From Polytrichum commune (lineage: Eukaryota; Streptophyta; Polytrichopsida; Polytrichales; Polytrichaceae), in the NCBI GenBank assembly GCA_950295325.1, contig OX485808.1:26620527-26680526 (forward strand): a stretch of DNA of 60,000 bases, given 5' to 3'. Below, piece after piece: positions 1-10,124 of this stretch. The position numbers and the translations under genes were made by a program. The notes under the pieces were generated by a model. It was not told the origin of the DNA and searched no databases. It saw only the letters and a program-made list of their open reading frames with translations. Within the stretch, counting starts at the first letter, position 1. Each line of letters begins with the position of its first letter.

Positions 1-1893
1 TTCTGAAGACAACCGGAGAACCCTGCCATATATTAATAGGTCATACCTGGTTCATAGGAAGGGCTTACTTTGGGAACTCCTCATCCTCGTCGTCATCTTC
101 TCCGAGCACACCAATTCTCAAGACCTTGTCCAGCATCTCTGCTGTCTGGTGTGACACTGTGTATGCCCTCTCTCCCGGAAAAAATCCAACCTACAAACAC
201 CACCAGTTGCTCATTAACTGTTGCTCCCACCATCCGACACTCTGCTCTCCAATCTAGTGTTGCATTCTACAAATTTCTATCCCTCTGGATCCCAAGCAAT
301 CGACACGTGAGAATGGGTGAACAGGATATTACTTGTCAAAGTTCACAGTGGAGAACCTGAAAACCGGCACTAACCTGCTGTCTCCTGTCAATTGTAAAGA
401 GATTGGTCTCTACTAGCTTGAATTCTTGCCAAACCGGCTCCTCGTCCTCATCAGAAGTTCTAGTATTAGAGGTTGCCTCTTTAATTTCCAACCTGTTCAC
501 AAAATCCAACGACAAGTTACTTCCATAACTGCAATTCAAGTTGTAACCACAAGAAGGATGTCAGCAAGGAGGTTGAATAGCAAGCTGATGTATTATGCCC
601 CGCCACGTTGAGGAGAAAAATTCAAAGCACAACACTACCAAAGAATCAAAGATCCATTACCGCAGTCCAGATAGAATGTCAGTTGGTGAACAATCAGATG
701 ATAGTCGTGTCAAATATAAACATTCAACGCAACAGGGATTACAACACTGAACAGGAACATCACTTACGTTTGAATGAGACTAATATTTTCTCCTTTACCA
801 TAAGAGGTTGCAGAAAGCTTTGTCGGAATGCAGTGTAAGACATTGCCGAGAACATCGTATTGCTGCAAGATTGCAATTCCACGAAACAATTATTGAAACC
901 GCGAAATTTTATCCTCGCACTTCCAAATGTCTAGTAACCTCTGCGCACGCTACTTTCAATACAATTCTTCCTGTCACTAGATGTGCTCTTTACGAGAAAC
1001 TAGAAATACGATTCCAATGTAGTACTCCTCTTTAACATTGCGAATCTGTATAAAATGCGGATTAAAACATCCTATTCCTGCAAGTTGATTGCAATTCCAC
1101 AAAATAAAAACATTGACTCAGTGAAAATATATCCTTACACTTCCACATGTCTAGTAACCGCTGCGCACTCTTCTTTCAATATATTCTTCCTGTCAATATA
1201 ATGTGCTCTTTACGAGAAAAACTCAAAAAAATCTTGAATATCTTACTCCTCTTTACCATGGCGAATTTCTATAAATGCCATGTAAAACATTGCCGACAAC
1301 ATCGTATTGCTGCTAGATTGATTGCAGTTCCACAAATAGGTTATTGAATCCGTGATAACCTTACACTTCCAAATATCTAGTAGCCTCTGCGCACGCTGAT
1401 TTCATTATAATTCAGCCTGCCAATAAAAGTCTTCCTGTCCTCTTTACGACAAAATATTGAAAAACAACTTCAAAGTCGTACTGCAAGTCTGTAACATTGC
1501 CAAGAAAAAAAATTCCCTTCTGTTTATGGAGGACTTGCTTACAGTAAATGTTCCAGTCCAGGAGCCGGCATTGAGTTCAATGAACTGTTCCAGAGTTGAC
1601 AATCCTATAGCACTTTCGGCCACTTCCTCACCGTCACCGCCGCCGCTGTGCTCCGCAGCCTCCGAAGTAGCCTGACTACTCTCCACTCTCATCGTTCCAT
1701 GCTTCTTCCGCCTTGCGCTTGCGCTTTCGCCCTTGCGGGACCACGACTTGCTGTCCACCAACGCAACCCGTCCCAGCCACCTGCGCGACGACCTGCAAGG
1801 GAGGAGCGCTTGCGTCACTCGAGCGACCTGCGAGGAACATGATGGCGCCAGAGACGGCGATGGCATGGGCAATAAATTCAAAGTGGACGTCAT
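1..1893 (-). CDS. Plastid-targeted DUF3598-like protein, 5' part (gene runs off the left edge)
   Basis: Five exons join in frame: 1893-1543, 862-768, 528-375, 190-69 and 22-1 (continues beyond base 1), giving 248 residues so far. All junctions have GT donors and AG acceptors and the phases (0, 2, 0, 2) agree. The start ATG at 1893 opens a Ser/Arg-rich, acid-poor stretch of about 65 residues that looks like a chloroplast transit peptide. Next come an acidic linker and then LEQFIELNAGSWTGTF, QYDVLGNVLH, WQEFKLVETNLFTID and VGFFPGERAYTVSHQTAEML. I associate these blocks from memory with plant plastid proteins of the DUF3598 family (lipocalin-like, no known reaction); the family name is tentative, the gene model is not. 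The exon 1-2 intron is lengthened by a tandem repeat that copies the start of exon 2. Confidence 0.72.
816..1470. repeat. Three diverged ~210-230-bp tandem repeats in an intron
   Basis: The phrase cttcca(a/c)at(g/a)tctagta recurs at about 928, 1139 and 1367, with the flanking text (gcgcac, cttcctgtc, gtgctctttacga) repeated at the same offsets. The first unit contains exon 2 of the overlying minus-strand gene; the third carries a decayed copy of that exon's acceptor and first codons near 1285-1315. Confidence 0.75.
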
Positions 1894-3627
1894 CGCTGCG
1901 GAAACTCTGCAACCACACCCGCTTGCTTCAAGAAAATTTCGATTCCACCATCGCCAACAAGTTTCCAAGTTCAGAGAGCTTTCCGAAGGATAGAGCAATC
2001 CTCTTCTCTCGTAACACATCCATCTGAACTTATTGTCATCAACTACTTTCATCCATTCAATTTTCGTCTTCGACCTTTGCGCATCCATGTCTCGCTTCAA
2101 CATTCATCTACCGCTCCGGGTTTCCGTGCTATTTGGAAGGCTTTGAAGGGGTTGTGGAGGCTTCAGTAATAATGTGCTTGAAAATGAGGCACATTTTGTG
2201 TTGAAATGTTTCTTACATAACTTTATTAGAAATAAGTTTCAATCACTACTTGAGAAGGTAATATTAAGAGATCTTTTTTTCAATTGGACTAACAAGTTGA
2301 TATTTGTCTTAAAGGCCACCGCATTCCAATACTCTAGGGAATTAGCCAGTTTGACACAACCTTGATGCATCTTTAGTTTCATAAGCCTTCTGGATTTCTG
2401 CACTATAAAATCAATATCATTTCATTTCATTCTAATGAAAGCTTTTGTTAGGCAAACATGACAACATTTACCTAGCCAAACTCTCCAGAGTAATGCCATC
2501 CTTATCATATTTGATTGGCAGTCACAAATTTTGAGTATAAATGAAGGGACAAACATGTATTACATATCTTTAAATATAAAAGTCAAATTCAGTGATAGCA
2601 AAAACAAATTGAAGATATAGTTTGCATCTTCTAACTTCTAAGTGTCATTGGAGTGGTCTTTGAGAGTCTTGACAAAATTTAAATGAATTGTGTCAAACTT
2701 CCACATAGAAGATGCACTTATCTGGAATCGTGTCAAACTAAGAAGAGTTGGTACATCAACCAAAGTACCACCTCGGAAAAAAAAAACTTGTGATCTAAAC
2801 ATTTTGTGCTAAAGATATGAACAAATTTCAGTAAAACAAATCAAGTGAGGAGGTATGAAGAGAAAATGCGGTATGGACTAATATTCAGAGTTTGATTGTG
2901 CAAAAAAGGTCTTTTTTCTTTTGGAGTTGTGTTTAAGGAAATTTGGACAATCAAACATAGTACAACCTCCAACAAAAATATTCTGCAAAACATACGTACA
3001 AATACATACAAGAGTACCAACGGCCTTCATCTCTCAAGTTTACATATCACACATGGATTGTGAATACTGCTCCCACTCTAATTATATGAGAGCTCTTCCC
3101 CTTGCATATCTTACAAATGATCACTGTGAATTGTTCTTCGTCTCACCCCGAGCCTCTTTATTGATACAAAAAATTACATTTCGGGTCAAGATAATGGAAC
3201 ACAAATCGAAACCAAGACCTAATACATCTACTTAACCAGAGTTCACTCCTCTCAAAGTGATATGTAAACTTGAGTACTACCAACGATGCACACTCATAAC
3301 AACCTACATTCCAATACCACAAGTATGTAACCAAAAATTGGCCGAAAACTTGGACCTAAGATATCTAACCATCCTACAAAGACTATACAACATACCAGAA
3401 TACATACACCCAGACAAACTATACATAACCAATCACCCCCTCCACAATACACAACCGACCACTATAACACAAGCACATTCCCACATTGATGAAAAAATCG
3501 CCCACGGAGTACCAATGACCATAACTAACCTAAGAAACAAACTACCCCACCTCCTGCAAAAAGCACTGCAAGAACTAACCAAATGCACCTAGAAAGTAAG
3601 GGGATACCACCCCACTACACACCCCGC
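1894..3627. other. AT-rich spacer, nothing recognised
   Basis: Upstream flank of the plastid-type gene followed by AT-rich DNA. Short open frames exist (for example 3257-3592) but show no motif, no biased composition and no splice context that I can defend. No tRNA, rRNA or element ends were seen. Confidence 0.5.
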
Positions 3628-4125
3628 CTCGGGGAGGTCACTTCCCCTTATATTTTGTAACCACATGCATTAATTAGGTATTTGTTTGGGGGCAATTTAC
3701 CTAGTAATTATGATTTTAAGAGACCTTTTTAGTAGAAAAAAACTATTTGGTCCACATGACTTGGATTTAATTTCCAGCACCCTATAGGTAATTCTAAGTC
3801 CAAATGTAGCCTAATTTTTGGCACACTATAGTCCTTATAAAACTTAGGCATTTGCTCATATGGACATCACATGTTTTAGGTTTAGTGTTTGGCGTGGACA
3901 TATGCAATGTACATGAGCATATTTGAACCAAACTAGAAAGCAACATAAAAATAAACGAGCATAGCAATTGAGTAACCATTCATATCACAAAAAAATGAAA
4001 AGTCACAACAGAACAAACAAAGAAGTATTGCCTCAAAATGCATTACAACTGTGGTGAGTGTTCAAAAACACTAAACATTAATTACAAATGTGGTGAGTGT
4101 TCAAGAACAATAAATATACTATGAG

Positions 4126-4320
4126 ATGATCATTGCCCTCATGGCTCAACATGGAGTGGACAAAGTCAATTTTAAAGGTTTCATGGCCGACAGTGCCCAA
4201 GCCAACTGGAATGTTGTTCGAATCATATACGGAAGTGGAGATGCGTCTGAGAAGATGGTGGATAGAGAGAGGACCCTTCATTTACTTCTTTGTGTAGAAA
4301 AGAAAACTCATCTGAAGTAA
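4126..4320 (+). pseudogene. Transposase-like fragment
   Basis: About 50 residues read GVDKVNFKGFMADSAQANW followed by VRIIYGSGD and MVDRERT. I associate the FKGFMADSAQANWN block with transposase-like proteins repeated in plant genomes (possibly MULE-related), but I cannot name the superfamily with confidence. The last 15 residues look out of frame, and neither the N-terminal part nor a catalytic triad is present, so it is a fragment. Its position inside the orphan-transposon copy, convergent with the WVGRVQ-type gene, suggests that full-length elements carry both genes. Confidence 0.45.
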
Positions 4321-4476
4321 CATGAGAAAAATATGGTTTGACTTGTGTTAAAAAGGAACTAGAGTAGGTAGCACGTGCAAATATATCCGGAAATGTCAAA
4401 TGAATCAAAAAAATAAAATTGTGAACAAAAATATAGCTAACACATGATGGGCTAGCGATTTTTTCTTCACTCGAAT

Positions 4477-4680
4477 TCACCTGGCGATTCTTAAGGTCAA
4501 TTGGTTGGCAAGAGGTTCCCGCTTGGTCCCAACTTTCCTTCTAATTTTTTGCACCCACCCCACACACCATGTACCTTCATCCACACCATTCAACACGCAT
4601 GTGGGGGCATTATGCTTTGAAGGTTGTTCTCTTTTCCTTTTTAGAATTGCTTTCATTGTGGATGACACAGTGTGTCGCAA
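4477..4680 (-). pseudogene. Fragment of the WVGRVQ orphan protein
   Basis: The frame contains TVSSTMKAILKRKRE, then LNGVDEGTWCVGWVQKIRRK, which aligns with LNGVDSSSWWVGRVQAMRRR of the intact copy at 28588-29274 and LQGVDKGSWWVGRVQGMRRK of the copy near 59000. The C-terminal KYDH/KWIDVD half is missing and the frame ends early. The first Trp and the Arg of the WWVGRVQ motif are changed (CVGW). Function unknown; it is part of the truncated element at 3628-4690. Confidence 0.6.
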
Positions 4681-4690
4681 CCCTTGCTAG

Positions 4691-5385
4691 CTCCCCTTAA
4701 CTATCTTGGTCATTTTTTCAATTCTAGCAAAGGTCAGGAGCGCCAACCCTTCAGAATCCACCCATGTGAATGGTTAGCTCCCAATACCGCCAACCTCATA
4801 GGTGGGGGACCAACCCTCTTACACTTGCATTCGAGACTCACCACTTAATCGATAACCAATGGTAAAATGTGGACTTCCATCCATGGAGGTCCAATCTTTA
4901 GTTCATCATCGCGTTGCCGGAACAACACTATAACAACCCGAACCATACTAGGCAACTATGCCCGCACCTTGGGCCAATGCATGTGGAGGTTGTGTTGTTC
5001 GGCCTCGGGTGGGTTTGTTCGGCCACACGACCTCACCCATATAAGCCTCTAGACTCTTGGCAGGGCCCCTACCCCACCGTCAGCAAACCTTTTGTCTCTC
5101 TACCAAGAGTTGGGGCGAAGTAGAGATTACATAGATATGTTCTTGTCCCCTAGGCAAGATCTCAAGTCCATATTGGTATTAGCGGCCAAGGTGTCCTTCT
5201 TTTTTCACTTGTGGCAACTTTGGTTCAAGTACGAAGATCATGTTGTGCACAAAATCTCTAAAAAGCCTACATTCCAGGAGAATTTGTTCGAATCCCTGAT
5301 CGGGTACTACAACTACCCCTCTTATGAAGACTTTGATCCTCACGCACAACTCTCATTCTAAATTCTACCTCTAGAGGGATCCGAG
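4691..5385. other. Spacer, no supported gene
   Basis: An open frame at 5092-5361 (plus) has no recognised motif, and its composition gives no reason to call it coding. Nothing else supported. Confidence 0.4.
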
Positions 5386-5450
5386 CTCGGGGCGATCACA
5401 ACCCCTTATGATTCATAACCACGTGTGATAAATTTTCTTTGAACTCCCTA
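5386..5450 (+). mobile_element. Terminal fragment of the orphan transposon
   Basis: CTCGGGGCGATCACAA, then ccccttat and ataaccacgtg, parallels the left end at 3628 (CTCGGGGAGGTCACTT, ccccttat, gtaaccacatg) over about 45 bases in the same orientation. No partner terminus or internal gene was found; the following 480 bases hold nothing else recognised. Confidence 0.5.
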
Positions 5451-5933
5451 TTGCTCTCCTAGTATTGATGGACCCCAAAGTATTGAAACTTTCCTTGTTG
5501 TATTATATATTATTATCTTTGATGTAATGCCAATTTTTAATAGACACCTCTTGGCATGATTTCATCTTGTAATAGGTATTCCATTAGAAGATGGGTTAGA
5601 TGGCCAATGGTATTCCACTTGAGTCTAGTACCCATTTAGTATTATGAGACTATCGTAGGCGTTGTTTCTAAATTTCAATCTCACACACCCGATACCCCAA
5701 GAAAAGAAAAAGACAAAGAAAAAGAACCAAGGAACAATGTTTCATGTATGAATCAACCAATCATGATTGTAGGGTTGAGTTGTATTTCTCAAACCCCTTG
5801 TTGTTGGTTTCTAGTATACAACGCATGTTTGTACAAGGTATAAATTACCAACATGTAATCTGTCCTATAACTCGATTGCATGCGTTATACACCAACTTGG
5901 GCTATCATGCATATGACCTCGAAGAATACCAAC

Positions 5934-6429
5934 CTCAGGGAGTGCACTATTCATTAAAACCAAGCATCACGTGCGTGCATGCCCCTTATTAAAATACCCC
6001 TGTATACATTTTATTTTTGCTAAAATCAAGCAATATACTTACAAATCTCATTGCTTCAAAATACATTTCCATACGTACACAAGGGTCCAAAAACAAATAC
6101 AAAAATTGTATATAACATGTGTACAAATGTTTGGAAATGCAAAAATATGGCCCTATTATATGTATAATATCAAATCATGGATTTTTAGTTATAAAGTCGT
6201 TACTTAGTGGATGAAAAAACACATGATTCTTGGTCCAGGTCTGACTTGAACGCGTAAACGCGTAAATGCGTACTTTACATATATTTTTCTATAGCCTCAT
6301 GTATATCTACTTCTTGCTTAATAGCAATATGTCTCTTGTACGTACATTTTGTACATGCTTGTTTTAAATAATACCCCTTTTGTGCACCCACGTGTATAAA
6401 TACAGTACTTGAACAGTGCACTCCCTGGG
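5934..6429. mobile_element. hAT-like non-autonomous element with 8-bp target duplication
   Basis: The ends are inverted repeats of about 20 bases, C(T/C)CAGGGAGTGCACT(A/G)TTCA, with two mismatches. Both ends are flanked by the direct repeat ATACCAAC (5926-5933 and 6430-6437). The 496-bp interior is AT-rich and has no transposase. An 8-bp duplication and CAGGG-type ends fit the hAT superfamily; the assignment rests only on the ends. Confidence 0.75.
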
Positions 6430-6437
6430 ATACCAAC

Positions 6438-7940
6438 TCAATGTGGCAATCCTACATGCTATCTATTGTAACTTGATGGCCATTTCCAATGTATAACTAT
6501 CCTAGCTTTGTAATCCAAAATGTATGGACTTAGTAGAGTCTAAAGACTATCAACCACTGAAAGAAGGATTTATGTGATAAGCGCTTCTACCTTACTCACA
6601 CAATCCATGAATGGTGACCACGTGGTTTTGTTTGGAGGAATTAGCATACAAGGTACATATTGTTATATACTACATTTTACTTGGTCACTCACAAGCCCCA
6701 TTCCCCCTTTCAAAGGGGAGAAGAGCATGCTGGCATGGTTCATGTTAATAAGTTTGAATACGAGAGCCAACATTGGAATTAGTAATTGACGTATAATCCC
6801 CCAAAACTTATTACCCGACAGTTGTGCATGGCCAAGCAATCATGTGATCCGTAATCAACGTGCCCCTCGTTGAATCTTTGACAAGTGCCACTACTTACAT
6901 GTTTTGTCATGACTCTACATGTCCTTCCTACTCAAGCTTTGAAGTGCTTGCATCTAAAGCTTTGTTGCAAGGATTGCATAATCATGACTCCACACTTGTG
7001 GTTCCGTGAATCACGGTAACCTAGATCTAGTCTCACCCTTTGATGGCTTGCCTACTCTTGTGAGGTTACCAATGTCTCCCACAACGCAAGGCGTATTAAA
7101 TTAGGGAAGAGATATCTAATGCATGGGCTATGGAGGGAGAGAGAAGGAAGGCAAATTACATTAGTGCATACGGAATTACACAAAGCACGTGAGGTCCAAC
7201 TCTCCATTTGCCATGAACATAATCTCAAATGTGGTGAAGATGACGATGTGGACCATGATAGTATCACATCCTAGTGAGGACAATTATTGTGGCCACTTCA
7301 CTTTACACAAGGAGCTTGACCACACACTATTATAGGTAGAGCCTAATCAACAAAAACATTCAACGTCTTTGTCATGACCAAATTGATGCTAGTGTTTATT
7401 AAAGTCATGTAATAACTATTTCATCAATTTTTTTTGCTTAAGAAACCCTCCTTGAAAATTTTATTTTTATTTTAATCTAATTTCATATCATATATAAGTT
7501 TCCAACATATTATGTTTTCAAAATGGCAATGTAGTTTACCGATACTCCACCTTTGGATGAAAATAATAAGTTCAAAAAATTTACTTGAAGTAGATGAAAC
7601 AATCTCTACAATTTTACGATATTTAGTGCCACTTGACTAATAGCATCACTACATTGCAACAAACTTACATATGTTGACAACTTTATGCTATATTATATGG
7701 CCTCAAATAAGTAGACGCCCATTTTTCTATACACAATTAGCTTCTAGAATATTTTAAATTAAGGTGTGTGGGCTTTAAATGAACATTAATGTAAATCCAA
7801 CACCTAGGGCATTCCTAAAATTTGGAAATTGGTTTAAGTGGAGGCTTCAATGTTTGCACTGTTTTCAAGGTTTCGGTGCTTTCGTTTAAACATTGAATTT
7901 GCACTAGGTAACCTCACAACCCAATTTTTAAACTTATTGT
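6438..7940. other. Spacer, nothing recognised
   Basis: AT-rich DNA without long open frames, element termini or RNA genes that I could support. Open frames such as 7052-7267 (minus) lack motifs. Confidence 0.45.
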
Positions 7941-9480
7941 GGAATAAGGTAAGAGTGGAGGAAGGTGCCAACAAGCAATGGATGCAAGCAAAGAAGGGGC
8001 TTTCCTTCCTTCCTTCCTTCGGATGCTAGCTTTTATAATCATATGAAAATGTTTAGTGACATGAATGTGAGTGGATTTAAATGGATACACATGGGAAACT
8101 TCATGGCTCATACTCCTAACTTGCACATGAAAAACTCATCACAATAACTTAGGGTCAAATTCCTTCTTTATTTTTCCTTTTTTTTGGGAGGGGGGGGGGG
8201 GTTTGGCAAGCAATTTTTTTTTTTTTATGCCTACAAAGGCTCTTCTCCAAGTGGATCCCTCCTCATCCATAGCCTTGCAAGCTCTTGGGGTTGTTTCATG
8301 AGAGGGGCTGAACATATGTGCAATATGCATTTTCTGTGTCATTTCTACCCATTCACATAGTAGATCCATGACCTTTTCATTTGATCTCAAAGCTATTCTC
8401 CCTTCTTCACATTGCGGTCAACTTAATCATGAGTTTAAAACATGCCAACAAATGAATTTAGGGAGCTTCATTTTGGGGGCAGGGTGTGAAGGGAGGGGTC
8501 AAGAAATTTTAAAGGCTTTTAGCCTTCCCTGAACTTCAATGAATACATCCTCACCAATGAAGCCAAAGTAATGTTTTGAAGCATGATTCATGATTTGCTC
8601 AATGAACTCCAACCCTTAGCAAATGTGATTCATAAATGTCCAAAGTAAAGTGGAAGTGAACTTAGTGTGAACTAAGGTGGAGGTAGTGGAGGAGGAGGGT
8701 GCCAACAAGGAATGGGATGGGAAGATGCAGAGGACCTCCTCCTTCCCCTTCTCTTTCCTTTCCCCTTTCCCTTCCCCTTCCCTTTCCCAAGGATGTTTGC
8801 TTCATACTTATGTAAATGCATATGAAATACTTAGTGACATGAATTCATATCAATTAACCGAATGAAAATGAGTATGTGGTAGGCAAGTTAACAATTAATG
8901 CTCATGGCTTATAAAACTAACTACAGTAAGTATACTATTTAGTGTCACTAATTCTAGTTGTCTTGCTCAATACTAATTGTAAATTGTGGTGTAGTGTCAC
9001 CAACACTAAATGTCAACCCAACATTATTTTGTCATTCCTTGTAAATTTTCTGGCGGATTATATATAGATTTACAGTGTTGCAATTACTGTCACTTACCAA
9101 GTTATTTTTCATCCAATTTTCAATCATCCATGACAATATTTCATCACAAGTTGCTGACAAGAGAAGGTAGGATTTGGGCCAATGGATGCACTCATCCATC
9201 ATCCATGACAATATGTGTCCACTTATTCATAAGAAGTGTCATCCAAAAAGCACCAGAGTGACATAAAATACCATATGACACTAATAAATATCAAATTTAG
9301 TGTAGCACAAACAGACTGCGATGATGCTGCGTGCAATTGACCAATAAGTTATTCAAGGAAAAGTGGAGTTGAACTTAGTGTGGACTAAGGTGGAGGTAGT
9401 GAAGGAGGGGTGCCAACAAGCAATGGGATGGAAGGAAGCAAGGGGCCCTCCTTCCTGCCTTCGGTGCAACAAGCAACACG
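7941..9480 (+). repeat. Diverged ~713-bp tandem repeats, three units (third partial)
   Basis: The phrase gtggaggtagtg(g/a)aggagg...gtgccaacaag(c/g)aatgg recurs near 7950, 8680 and 9390. In the last two it is preceded by aagtgga(a/g)(g/t)tgaacttagtgtg (8648, 9361; spacing 713). Downstream text, atatgaaa followed by ttagtgacatgaat, is shared by units 1 and 2. Each unit carries a pyrimidine-rich CCTTCCTT or CCTTTCCC tract. Unit 1 also contains a G-run of about 12 and a T-run at 8190-8226. No gene is seen in it. Confidence 0.6.
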
Positions 9481-10124
9481 ACTTTTTCCTCTGACACCCT
9501 CCCCTCACGTGCATGCGGCTCTGCAATATCATTCATCTCCGCTTCCTTCAATCCCAAGAATACAAACATCATCAATCTCACGCAGATTCTCTGCTGCCAC
9601 CTCCAACAAATGCCAATAACAGTCATCACATACTTTTTCTCCCAAATTCTCCAATTTTTTTCTTCTGGTTGATGATATTCTGCCCCCCGGATGCACTCAA
9701 TCATTCCCCCCCCCTCCCGTGTTGTGATGATCGCCGCAGCTGGTGACCCAAGTTTGAATGTGCAACTCAAGAGGTTAGGATGTGCATTGTTTTTTGGTTG
9801 CATAATAAAAAATAGGTGGGGGCCTGCTGAGAAACAGAGCAGAGGGCACGGTGGCCGATGCGGAGGTCAAGGGTACTCTAACTATACTGCAGCAACAGCA
9901 GTTGGTGGAGGCAGCTACCTTAGTTTAGATAGTTTGCAGGCTAGCCTAGGCTAGGAAATGTTGAGTTGTGGGAGGATCGATGTCTTTTGGCTAGCTGGGG
10001 CGATCTTGTTGCAGAATTTGGAGGTTTAGTGAGGTTCGGGGGAGGATGGGGCGGTGGGAGGATTTGAAGAGCTGGGATATTGCGAGGAAGTGGGAGTGAA
10101 TTGGTGGTTTGGGTTTGGGTTGGG
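9481..10124. promoter_or_regulatory. 5' flank of the PSAT gene
   Basis: This stretch lies directly upstream of the acyltransferase start codon. It becomes G-rich towards 10124, consistent with a 5' untranslated region, and no clear TATA box was identified. Frames on both strands look like composition artefacts. Promoter content is inferred from position only. Confidence 0.35.

Larger units (their letters stand above)
3628..4690. mobile_element. Orphan-protein transposon, copy 1 (truncated)
   Basis: The left end CTCGGGGAGGTCACTT (3628-3643) matches the termini of the complete copy at 28071-29570, and the subterminal text (accacatgc, aggtatttgttt, ggggcaattta) follows in the same order. Inside lie a plus-strand transposase-like fragment (4126-4320) and, convergent to it, a minus-strand fragment of the orphan protein (about 4477-4680). 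A tandem pair of tgtggtgagtgttcaa motifs sits at 4050-4110. No right end was found, so the copy is truncated or interrupted near 4690. Confidence 0.6.
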
